The notes under the pieces were generated by a model that was not told where the DNA came from, did no database searches, and saw nothing but the letters and a program-made list of their open reading frames with translations. DNA of 64,000 bases from Vibrio cyclitrophicus (GTDB taxonomy: Bacteria > Pseudomonadota > Gammaproteobacteria > Enterobacterales > Vibrionaceae): contig CP065366.1 in assembly GCA_023206055.1 (NCBI GenBank), forward strand, positions 3,224,001-3,288,000, given 5' to 3'. Position numbers and translations under genes: made by a program. Positions 35,710-43,021 of the stretch are shown in pieces (position 1 is the first letter of the stretch; each line of letters starts with the position of its first letter).

Positions 35710-36516
35710 ATGAAACCTACTATTTTAGCCGTTGTTATCGGCATGACTGTCTCTACAAATGTTCTAGCTAACGAAGAATTCCGCTCTCATGGTGCACACG
35801 TACACGGTCAAGTTGAAGTAAACATCGCGCAAGATGGGCAAGAACTGCTTGTTGAAGTGACCGCTCCCGGCGCGGATGTGGTTGGCTTTGAACATGCTCC
35901 AGAAACAGCAGAACAAAAGAAAGTGTTTGAGCAGGCTATCGCACAATTAAACAAGCCAGAAGAACTGTTTAGTTTTAACAATGCGAGTTGTACTCTGAAG
36001 TTCAAGTCAGTGGCGAACACCTTAGAAGGCGAGCATGAAGGCCATGATCATGCGGAACACGGTCATGATGACCACAAAGACCATGACCACGCTAAACACG
36101 ATCATGATGACCACAAAGACCATGACCACGCTGAACACGATCATGATGACCACAAAGGCCATGACCATGCTGAACACGATCATGATGACCACAAAGACCA
36201 TGACCACGCTGAACACGATCATGACGACCACAAAGACCATGACCACGCTGAACACGATCATGACGACCACAAAGACCATGACCATGCTGAGCACGATCAT
36301 GATGACCACGAAGGTCATGACCATTCTGAAGGTGGCCACGGTGAATTCACGGTTGAGTACCATTACCAATGTTCAGACGTTGCTAAGCTAGACACAGTTA
36401 GCACTCAATGGTTCTCTAAGTTCAGTAATACAGAAAAAATGACTGTTAACTTGCTAACAGACACAGCTCAGGTACAAGAAGTGCTTAACGCAGAGCGTAT
36501 TAGTTTCCGATTCTAA
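35710..36516 (+). CDS. zrgA: ZrgA-like zinc uptake protein (DUF2796) with His/Asp repeat
   Basis: ZrgA is the periplasmic zinc-associated component of the Zur-regulated Zrg system described in Vibrio cholerae. The 268-residue precursor has a signal peptide (cleavage after VLA near residue 20) and a DUF2796 domain starting FRSHGAHVHGQVEVNIA. A metal-binding insert of seven 13-residue repeats (consensus HDHDDHKDHDHAE, about residues 117-207) interrupts it. The domain then resumes with FTVEYHYQCSDV and ends in the typical LLTDTAQVQEVLNAE. The repeat alone provides about 40 histidines. The Zur box lies upstream of the preceding gene, and the ABC ATPase and permease follow. Gene symbol by homology only. 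Confidence 0.87.
   Translation: MKPTILAVVIGMTVSTNVLANEEFRSHGAHVHGQVEVNIAQDGQELLVEVTAPGADVVGFEHAPETAEQKKVFEQAIAQLNKPEELFSFNNASCTLKFKSVANTLEGEHEGHDHAEHGHDDHKDHDHAKHDHDDHKDHDHAEHDHDDHKGHDHAEHDHDDHKDHDHAEHDHDDHKDHDHAEHDHDDHKDHDHAEHDHDDHEGHDHSEGGHGEFTVEYHYQCSDVAKLDTVSTQWFSKFSNTEKMTVNLLTDTAQVQEVLNAERISFRF
36058..36330 (+). repeat. Seven-copy 39-bp in-frame repeat within zrgA
   Basis: Seven tandem 39-bp units encode 13 residues each (HDHDDHKDHDHAE with small variations at unit ends). Copies differ mostly at synonymous third positions, and units 4-6 are nearly identical, which points to recent expansion. A variable copy number between strains would be expected. Long open frames in other frames and on the opposite strand across this region are by-products of the repeat. 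Confidence 0.92.
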
Positions 36517-36546
36517 TCACTCCTAGGTCGGATTAAACGTAAAATA

Positions 36547-36580
36547 AACAACCAGGTAAGTCATCACTTACTTGGTTGTT
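36547..36580 (+). terminator. Strong intercistronic hairpin between zrgA and ABC ATPase
   Basis: AACAACCAGGTAAGT and ACTTACTTGGTTGTT pair over 15 bp with one G-U wobble around a 4-base loop. No T tract follows (CAAATC), so it is probably a partial terminator or mRNA stabiliser. It sits 30 bases after the zrgA stop and 77 bases before the next start. A leaky stop would give much more ZrgA than transporter. Confidence 0.6.
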
Positions 36581-36657
36581 CAAATCGGTGTGTTCTGGGG
36601 AATTTATGTTCCAAATAGCTGTCCAGTAGATACACCGCTTTAATTATTGGAGCTAGT

Positions 36658-37374
36658 ATGCCTTCTGACAGTTCATCACTTGTGGTCAAACTCGAAAATA
36701 TCAGCTTTCGTTGGAAGCCTGAATTACCACCAACGCTAGAGATCCCCTCTCTGTACATCCAAGCCCAAGAGCACCTTTTTATTAAAGGGCCAAGTGGATG
36801 TGGAAAATCAACATTGTTAGGGCTACTGACAGGAATCAACCAAGCCGAGCAAGGAGAAGTCTCTATCCTTGATCAAGACCTTACTCAGCTTACACCTCGT
36901 CAAAGAGATAAATTCAGAGCCGACCATATCGGTTATATCTTCCAACAATTTAACCTGCTTCCTTACCTATCAGTAATCGACAACGTGACGCTTCCTTGCC
37001 AGTTTTCACAGATTCGTAAACAGCAAGTCGCTGAAAGCCAGAAAAGCTTACAAGAGACGGCTCGAGAGTTGTTACTCCGATTAAAGCTACCTCAAACCTT
37101 GATGGACAAGCCTGTTACCGAGTTGAGCATTGGTCAACAACAACGTGTAGCCGCAGCCCGTGCCCTAATCGGCCAGCCCAAAATCATCATTGCAGATGAA
37201 CCAACATCTGCATTGGATCATGACAACCGAGAAGCCTTTATCGAACTGTTGTTAGAACAAGCTAACCAGGCAGGTTCTACTCTTATCTTTGTTAGCCATG
37301 ATCCCACACTAGAAAAGTTGTTCACTCGAACCATAGATTTAAAAACCGTTAATCAAGCTAAGGTTGTCGTATGA
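36658..37374 (+). CDS. ABC transporter ATP-binding protein of the Zrg-type zinc operon
   Basis: This 238-residue ATPase resembles the LolD/MacB class that pairs with FtsX-type permeases. Motifs are Walker A GPSGCGKSTLL (near residue 44), Q-loop YIFQQFNLLPYLSV (near 92), a signature LSIGQQQRVAAARAL in which glycine-glycine is replaced by isoleucine-glycine (near 159), and Walker B IIIADEPTSALD (near 180), followed by the switch VSHD (near 215). It overlaps the permease start by four bases. In V. cholerae the Zrg operon has an ATPase and permease of this kind; I leave the letter unassigned because I am not certain of the naming order. Confidence 0.85.
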   Translation: MPSDSSSLVVKLENISFRWKPELPPTLEIPSLYIQAQEHLFIKGPSGCGKSTLLGLLTGINQAEQGEVSILDQDLTQLTPRQRDKFRADHIGYIFQQFNLLPYLSVIDNVTLPCQFSQIRKQQVAESQKSLQETARELLLRLKLPQTLMDKPVTELSIGQQQRVAAARALIGQPKIIIADEPTSALDHDNREAFIELLLEQANQAGSTLIFVSHDPTLEKLFTRTIDLKTVNQAKVVV

Positions 37375-38630
37375 AAGTAATTACTCACTTAGCCCTAAAA
37401 AGCGTACTCAACCGCAAAGCGACCGCCATCCTTACCATTCTCACGGTTGCTGTATCCGTCATTCTCTTGCTCGGCGTAGAGCGCGTGAGAACCGAAGCAA
37501 AAAGCAGTTTCGCCAATACGATTTCAGGTACTGACCTTATCGTTGGAGGCCGTTCTGGTCAGGTAAACCTTCTGCTTTACTCAGTATTCAGAATCGGTAA
37601 TGCGACCAACAACATCGACTGGAAAAGCTACCAAGAATTTAGCCAGCACAACGCAGTAAAGTGGGCGATACCAATCTCATTGGGTGATTCACACAAAGGC
37701 TTCCGCGTGATGGGTACAAATCATAGTTACTTTGAAAACTATCGCTATGGAAGTAAGCAATTACTTACTTTCCAACAAGGTAAAGAATTTGAACAGCTAT
37801 TTGATGTAGTGATTGGTGCCGATGTCGCGAAGAAGTTGGACTATACGATTGGTGACCAAATCATTCTTGCGCACGGTATCAGTGATGTTGCGTTTAGCCG
37901 TCACGACAATCTGCCCTTCAAGATCGTGGGAATACTGGCACCAACCGGAACACCAGTAGACAAAACCGTACACGTATCGCTAGAGGCAATCGAAGCGATT
38001 CACGTTGGCTGGGAATCAGGTGCTAACTTAGGTCACACGCCGGATGCTGAAACGCTCAAGACCTACGATTTCCAACCTAAGCAGATTACTGCGATGATGG
38101 TTGGCCTTAACTCGAAAATCCAAACATTCGCACTGCAACGAGAAATCAATAACTACCGCCAAGAACCTTTGAGCGCCATTATGCCGGGCATTGCGCTTCA
38201 CGAATTGTGGGGAATGATGGCTGTAGCAGAACAAGCACTGTTAATTGTTTCAGGGTTTGTTGTTGTCGCCGGTTTATTGGGCATGCTCAGTAGCCTACTC
38301 ACTAGTTTGCAAGAAAGACGTCGAGAGATGGCTATCCTGCGTGCGATGGGTGCAAGACCTCGTCATGTGTTTGGTTTACTGATAAGTGAAGCCAGTGCGC
38401 TGACCTTCCTTGGCATTACATTGGGTGTTGCGGTGTTGTTTGCGCTGATCGCAGTGGTTGCTCCTATTGTGCAACAAAGCTATGGTATCAACATATCGAT
38501 ATCCGCAATCACACCTCATGAGTGGAAACTACTTATGTTGGTACAAGTTGCCGGAATCATTATCGGCTTTATTCCCGCTTTCAGGGCTTACCGCCAGTCA
38601 TTGTCTGATGGCATGACGATTCGAATCTAA
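37371..38630 (+). CDS. FtsX-like ABC permease of the Zrg-type zinc operon
   Basis: This is a 419-residue permease with the MacB/FtsX layout: one N-terminal membrane helix (about residues 18-35), a large periplasmic domain (about 40-275) and three C-terminal helices with a GLLGMLSSLLTSLQERRREM...RAMGA coupling segment near residues 297-325. Such permeases usually drive extraction or mechanotransmission rather than simple import, so how this system helps zinc acquisition is not obvious. The start overlaps the ATPase stop as ATGA. It is followed 14 bases later by the DUF3299 gene. Confidence 0.86.
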   Translation: MKVITHLALKSVLNRKATAILTILTVAVSVILLLGVERVRTEAKSSFANTISGTDLIVGGRSGQVNLLLYSVFRIGNATNNIDWKSYQEFSQHNAVKWAIPISLGDSHKGFRVMGTNHSYFENYRYGSKQLLTFQQGKEFEQLFDVVIGADVAKKLDYTIGDQIILAHGISDVAFSRHDNLPFKIVGILAPTGTPVDKTVHVSLEAIEAIHVGWESGANLGHTPDAETLKTYDFQPKQITAMMVGLNSKIQTFALQREINNYRQEPLSAIMPGIALHELWGMMAVAEQALLIVSGFVVVAGLLGMLSSLLTSLQERRREMAILRAMGARPRHVFGLLISEASALTFLGITLGVAVLFALIAVVAPIVQQSYGINISISAITPHEWKLLMLVQVAGIIIGFIPAFRAYRQSLSDGMTIRI

Positions 38631-38644
38631 AATAGGAACCTACG

Positions 38645-39160
38645 ATGCAACGCAAATTCCTACTGATACTTGGGCTACTTCTGTTCCCATTTATCAGTAC
38701 AGCTCACGCTGAAACCACTCAGAATGACGAATCGGTATTAACACTTGAATGGATTGATTTGATTCCAGAATCAGAGCGCGCTCAACTAGATTCATTTGGT
38801 ATGCCGATGGTTGACCACAATAGTATGGACAAACCTCAACAATCGACACTTGGCGCTGTTCGCCCTGAGCTGAATGGCAGCACAGTAAAGATTCCTGGCT
38901 TTGTGATTCCATTGGAAGGTGATGAGAACATGATCACGGAGTTTCTGTTGGTGCCTTACTTTGGCGCATGTATCCACGTGCCACCGCCGCCACCGAACCA
39001 AATCATCTATGTGAAGTTCCCTAAAGGTGCACCGATCCAGCAGTTATGGGATGTGATCTATTTGGTCGGAACGCTAAAGACTGAGTCAATCAGCCATGAT
39101 TTAGCGCAAACCGGTTATCTTATTGAAGGTACTGCGATAGAAGAATATGACGACATGTAG
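38645..39160 (+). CDS. DUF3299 secreted protein, last gene of Zrg-type zinc operon
   Basis: The 171-residue precursor has a signal peptide (MQRKFLLILGLLLFPFISTAHA, cleavage after AHA; quoted in brief as residues 1-22). The mature part starts acidic and contains the DUF3299 core IPGFVIPLEGDE near residue 83 and VPYFGACIHVPPPPPNQ near residue 101, with an invariant Cys-His pair (ACIHVP) that could bind metal. Function is unknown. It ends the Zur-controlled unit, and no terminator is obvious until after 39160. Confidence 0.83.
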   Translation: MQRKFLLILGLLLFPFISTAHAETTQNDESVLTLEWIDLIPESERAQLDSFGMPMVDHNSMDKPQQSTLGAVRPELNGSTVKIPGFVIPLEGDENMITEFLLVPYFGACIHVPPPPPNQIIYVKFPKGAPIQQLWDVIYLVGTLKTESISHDLAQTGYLIEGTAIEEYDDM

Positions 39161-39250
39161 TCACTAGAAGGGTAGCTCAAGGATGAGCTGCCGTGGCTGA
39201 ACGAGTGTGATCATTCAGTAACAGTTTAATAACGATAATTTTCTTCTAAA

Positions 39251-39355
39251 TTACGCGATGTAATTAGATAAGTAAGCTAGAACGGCGACATAAGTCGCGA
39301 GTAATAACCCTATACTAAGCTGTTTCTTCAGCTTGTTATCATTGACTTGATTCAT
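39251..39355 (-). CDS. Putative 34-residue single-pass membrane protein
   Basis: In the 350-bp gap between two plus-strand genes, the minus strand holds ATG 39355 to TAA 39251, encoding 34 residues. The start is preceded by an exceptional Shine-Dalgarno, GGGAGGAG, six bases away. The peptide has a charged, lysine-rich start (MNQVNDNKLKKQ), a hydrophobic helix of about 20 residues (LSIGLLLATYVAVLAYLSNY) and nothing more, so an N-in single-pass inner-membrane protein is expected. No known family comes to mind. The strong ribosome site plus clean topology make it more than a chance frame. The remaining 39161-39250 and 39356-39511 hold nothing I can name. Confidence 0.6.
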   Translation of the reverse strand: MNQVNDNKLKKQLSIGLLLATYVAVLAYLSNYIA

Positions 39356-39511
39356 AACTCCTCCCTGAGAACTACAATAAATTTAACATTTTATTATCAT
39401 CAGCAAAAGTAAAATTTTGTTGAAACCTTCAACTCTGCACGCAAAATCTAGCCACCAATAAGATAAAGAGTTACATTTTAGACAGTTAAGTCGTCTCCTA
39501 ACGGTACTCTT

Positions 39512-40420
39512 ATGTCAGAAACCAAACAGCCAGTGATCATTGAGCATGCTAGCGATACACAGCACAAGCATGAGAAAAAGCCTCATATTGCCGACAGTGC
39601 TAGCAGGATGCTGCACATCGCACAAAGCTTCGGCCTCGATTCCTTAATTAGTCATAGTGCAAAGCCAAACGATAAAGCTGAGAGTACCCTTATCGAACGG
39701 GCACTATTACGAGAGAAAAAACGTAGAGAGCTTCGCCAAAAGAACCTAGAACAAATTCTGAAATTGGCACACACTTCATGTAAAGATGAAGCGGCTGGAG
39801 ATCCTGATCAGGACTGGCTATACCGTTTCTTCGATATGGCACAAGAGATCCACAATACATCGATGCAGAGGCTATGGGCTCAAGTACTGAAACGAGAAGT
39901 CACCAACCCAGGCTCGACGTCAATGAAGGCACTTCAGATCTTAAAAGACATGACACCAAAAGAAGCGCTCACCCTACAAAGAGCGGCTTCATTGGGTTGT
40001 AGCTTTGGTAGCGATAACAGCAGAAAGCTCTTACTCGGCTTTAAATCTCATGCTGGGTTATTCAGCTTTAGCAAAAGGGACACCACTAACACCATCAACC
40101 TTGGTGGGCACAACTTGCCCTACTCTAGCCTGCTCCACTTGATAGAGCTCGGGATTATTCTGGGCACAGAATTAGAATCAGGAGAGATTGATTTCGATCC
40201 AGCCCTGCACTTAAACTATCAAGGTAAGAGCATGTCACTGGCGCCTATTTCAAAAGGGGTCAAGCTGGTTTACTACCGATTCAGTCCAACCGGTAACGAG
40301 CTGTGCACCTTACTTGGCAACAAACCCAACATACAGTATTACGACCAACTGATTGCACTATTGAGCCAGAAATTCACGGTTCAGACAGAAGTGAAAAGCA
40401 GCGTGAATTACACCGTCTAG
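39512..40420 (+). CDS. Conserved cytoplasmic protein, TIGR03899-type
   Basis: This 302-residue soluble protein has no signal peptide. I recognise it as the uncharacterised gammaproteobacterial family TIGR03899. Visible features are a His/Lys-rich start (EHASDTQHKHEKKPHI), a helical, highly charged region (IERALLREKKRRELRQKNLE, about residues 62-81) and the conserved DPDQDWLYRFFDMAQEIHNTSMQRLWAQVL region near residues 97-126 (quoted in part). A C-terminal mixed domain includes FSPTGNELCTLLG near residue 265. Function is unknown. It is monocistronic, flanked by gaps of 351 and 166 bp. Confidence 0.75.
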   Translation: MSETKQPVIIEHASDTQHKHEKKPHIADSASRMLHIAQSFGLDSLISHSAKPNDKAESTLIERALLREKKRRELRQKNLEQILKLAHTSCKDEAAGDPDQDWLYRFFDMAQEIHNTSMQRLWAQVLKREVTNPGSTSMKALQILKDMTPKEALTLQRAASLGCSFGSDNSRKLLLGFKSHAGLFSFSKRDTTNTINLGGHNLPYSSLLHLIELGIILGTELESGEIDFDPALHLNYQGKSMSLAPISKGVKLVYYRFSPTGNELCTLLGNKPNIQYYDQLIALLSQKFTVQTEVKSSVNYTV

Positions 40421-40586
40421 GCACTCAATGGTGCAAAGAATAAACGGTGTAAAGAGTGAAGAATATTGAGAGGAATAAAGAGAATCTAGAGGATAGGTTT
40501 CTTGTCTCGGTAAACCAAGGCTGTACTACTTATCAGTTATGAACAAATCGATAAGCAAGTGGACAGCCTTAGTCATACCAACGATC

Positions 40587-41207
40587 TCAATTGGCTAAAA
40601 TATTACGCTTCTCTAAAGCATCAATACACAATTCGACCAATTCATCGAGTGTCTTCTCACCCGCGGGCAAATCAATCTCAGGATTCTGAGGCGCTTCGTA
40701 CACTGAACTAATACCTGTAAAGTTCGGTATCTCTCCGGCACGTGCTTTCTTATACAAACCTTTAGGGTCACGCTGTTCGCAAACCTCAAGTGGCGTATTC
40801 ACAAACACCTCTAGAAACTCACCTTCTGGCAATAAATCACGCACTAACTGTCTCTCCGCTTGATGTGGAGAAATAAACGCAGACAACACGATCAAACCCG
40901 CATCCGCCATCAATTTAGCAAGTTCACCAATACGACGAATATTCTCTCGACGGTCTTGCTCAGAGAAACCAAGATCGCTACATAATCCGTGACGAACATT
41001 ATCGCCATCCAATAAGTAAGTATGGTAACCAAGCTGTGCTAAGCGGTTTTCTAATGCTCCAGCGACTGTCGACTTCCCAGAACCAGATAATCCCGTGAAC
41101 CAGAGCACGGCTGGCTTTTGTGATTTCAGATTAGAGCGAAATGCTTTATCAATCGAGTGTTGATGCCACACAACATTCTCATCTTTTGGTTTGAGTACTG
41201 CGGTCAT
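40587..41207 (-). CDS. cysC: Adenylylsulfate kinase
   Basis: CysC phosphorylates adenosine 5'-phosphosulfate to PAPS in assimilatory sulfate reduction. The 206-residue enzyme has the P-loop WFTGLSGSGKSTVAGALE (residues 37-54), the active-site region LLDGDNVRHGLCSDLGFS (near 65) and DPKGLYKKARAGEI (near residue 148). Length is normal for a stand-alone CysC. It is last in the cysD-cysN-permease-cysC operon, starting 24 bases after the permease. The region downstream (40421-40586) has no clear terminator. Confidence 0.95.
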   Translation of the reverse strand: MTAVLKPKDENVVWHQHSIDKAFRSNLKSQKPAVLWFTGLSGSGKSTVAGALENRLAQLGYHTYLLDGDNVRHGLCSDLGFSEQDRRENIRRIGELAKLMADAGLIVLSAFISPHQAERQLVRDLLPEGEFLEVFVNTPLEVCEQRDPKGLYKKARAGEIPNFTGISSVYEAPQNPEIDLPAGEKTLDELVELCIDALEKRNILAN

Positions 41208-41231
41208 AATTAGTCCTTTAAATAAACAGCA

Positions 41232-42956
41232 TTAAAATGGGAAAAAGTAAGGAATTAGGGTCAGCACCAAGCCCGAATAGACAATCGAGATTGGGATGCC
41301 GATGCGTAGATAATCGGTGAGATGATAATTACCTACGCTATAAACAAGTAAATTGGTTTGGTAGCCGTATGGCGAAATAAAGCTGGCGCTGGCACCAAAC
41401 AGAACCGCCATAATGAATGGCATAGGGTCAACGCCATAGCCGATAGCCATGCTGTAGCCAATTGGGAACGAGAGTGCTGCGGCTGCATTGTTGGTCACCA
41501 ACTCAGTCAGAACCAACGTCATAAAGTAGGTCGCGACTAACGCACCGAACACGCCCCAGCCATTAAAGGCTTCCATAAACATCAGCCCCATACGCTCAGA
41601 CAAACCCGATGAAATCATCAGTTGAGCGATAGAAAGTGCAGAGCCAACGATCACCACAATATCAACCGGAAAACGGCGACGAAGCTCACCCAGTTGCACC
41701 ACACCAAAGGCCACCAGCAACAGTAAGAAACCAGCCAGCCCTTTGATAATCGGCACGACTTCAGCAAGGGCTAAACCAATCACACTGGCAAAACCGAGCA
41801 ATACAAACGTCGATTTATCCGCATCAAGCTTGGCACTTGAATCTAAGTCATTCATCAACACAAACTCTTTGTTGTGTTGCTGGCGCTGTTCTTCAAAGCG
41901 TTTGCCGGGAACCAGAATCAAGGTATCACCAGCGGTTAGTGTGATGTTTCCAAGACCACCTTCAAGGCGCTCATGGCCACGACGAATAGCGACCACAACC
42001 GCATCGAAACGATCTCTGAACTGGCTAGTTTTCAGGGTTTTGTTACAGAAGCTTGCTGACGAGCTCACCACTACTTCAACAAAGCTCTGGCCGTTAAGGT
42101 GATGCTGGCCAAACAGGGTTAATCCTTGAATTTCTTGCAGTGTCGCTACGCTTTCAACGTCGCCACAAAACAGCAATCGGTCACGAGCTTGCAGTATGAA
42201 GTCTGGGTCTATAGATGCCGTTGTTTTCCCGTCTCGAATCACTTCGGCTAAGAACAGTTTTCTCAGAGCTCTAAGATTATTTTCGCTGACGCTACGTCCA
42301 ACTAACGGTGAGCCAGGTTCCACTCTTGCTTCTAGAAAGTAAGGCAAATCATCTTGGGAACCATCATCGTAGCTTGGTAAGAAGTAACTCAGAGGGATAA
42401 GGATCAACACACCACCCACTAAGACGGCTAAACCGATCAATGTTGGTGTGAAAAAGTTTAAGCTCGGCAATCCTGCATCTTCAACAAAGCTATTAATGAT
42501 CAAATTGGTTGAGGTGCCGATCAATGTCAGCGTTCCACCTAAAATGGCAGCGTATGACAGAGGGATAAGTAACTTAGATGGCGCGTGTTGTTGATTACGT
42601 TTGATCGCTCCGATCAAAGAGACAACCACCGCCGTGTTATTAGTAAAAGAAGAAAGTAGCGCTGTGGAAATACCCAACTTCGCAACCACGGTACCTAGCC
42701 TACCTTCAGAGATATTGCGGCTAACCCAGCTGATTAAGCGAGTTTTCTCCAACGCACTTGATGCGAGGATCAGTAGAATTAAAGTCAGTAACGAGGAGTT
42801 AGTGAAGTTATTAGCCAAGCTCGACAAGTCGATCATGCCAGCCATAAAAGCAATAAACGCCGCGCCAGCAAAGATAAAGCTTGGCTTAATACGGGTAACG
42901 AGCAGGCAAGTAATAATGCCGAGCAAAATCGCTAATACAAATCCTTGTTGCCACAT
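41232..42956 (-). CDS. SLC13-family permease with two RCK_C domains, in cys operon
   Basis: This 574-residue inner-membrane protein has about ten to twelve helices split by a soluble centre. An N-terminal membrane half (to about residue 195, with NNTAVVVSLIGAI and GTSTNLIINSF) is followed by two TrkA-C/RCK_C domains (about residues 205-375, each with a DRL/DTL-type core) and a second membrane half containing TNNAAAALSFPIGYSMA. The TNNAAA and GTSTN signatures are the SLC13/DASS ion-and-anion sites. Because it is wedged between cysN and cysC, sulfate uptake is the best guess, but thiosulfate or another anion is possible. Related proteins are SAC1-like. Confidence 0.88.
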   Translation of the reverse strand: MWQQGFVLAILLGIITCLLVTRIKPSFIFAGAAFIAFMAGMIDLSSLANNFTNSSLLTLILLILASSALEKTRLISWVSRNISEGRLGTVVAKLGISTALLSSFTNNTAVVVSLIGAIKRNQQHAPSKLLIPLSYAAILGGTLTLIGTSTNLIINSFVEDAGLPSLNFFTPTLIGLAVLVGGVLILIPLSYFLPSYDDGSQDDLPYFLEARVEPGSPLVGRSVSENNLRALRKLFLAEVIRDGKTTASIDPDFILQARDRLLFCGDVESVATLQEIQGLTLFGQHHLNGQSFVEVVVSSSASFCNKTLKTSQFRDRFDAVVVAIRRGHERLEGGLGNITLTAGDTLILVPGKRFEEQRQQHNKEFVLMNDLDSSAKLDADKSTFVLLGFASVIGLALAEVVPIIKGLAGFLLLLVAFGVVQLGELRRRFPVDIVVIVGSALSIAQLMISSGLSERMGLMFMEAFNGWGVFGALVATYFMTLVLTELVTNNAAAALSFPIGYSMAIGYGVDPMPFIMAVLFGASASFISPYGYQTNLLVYSVGNYHLTDYLRIGIPISIVYSGLVLTLIPYFFPF

Positions 42957-43021
42957 ATACCCGTCCTTTATGGCGGAAACGATGGGTTTCCGCCTGATTC
43001 AATAAGCTGTTACTTGGTCGT

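Noticed and set aside
36022..36391. Open frames on both strands and in other frames over the zrgA repeat (115-118 aa)
   Set aside because: They are produced by the 39-bp repeat being open in several frames; they have low-complexity repeats, no ribosome site and no domain.
42601..43005. 134-aa plus-strand frame over the SLC13 gene
   Set aside because: It is antisense to a membrane-protein gene with no ribosome site or domain.
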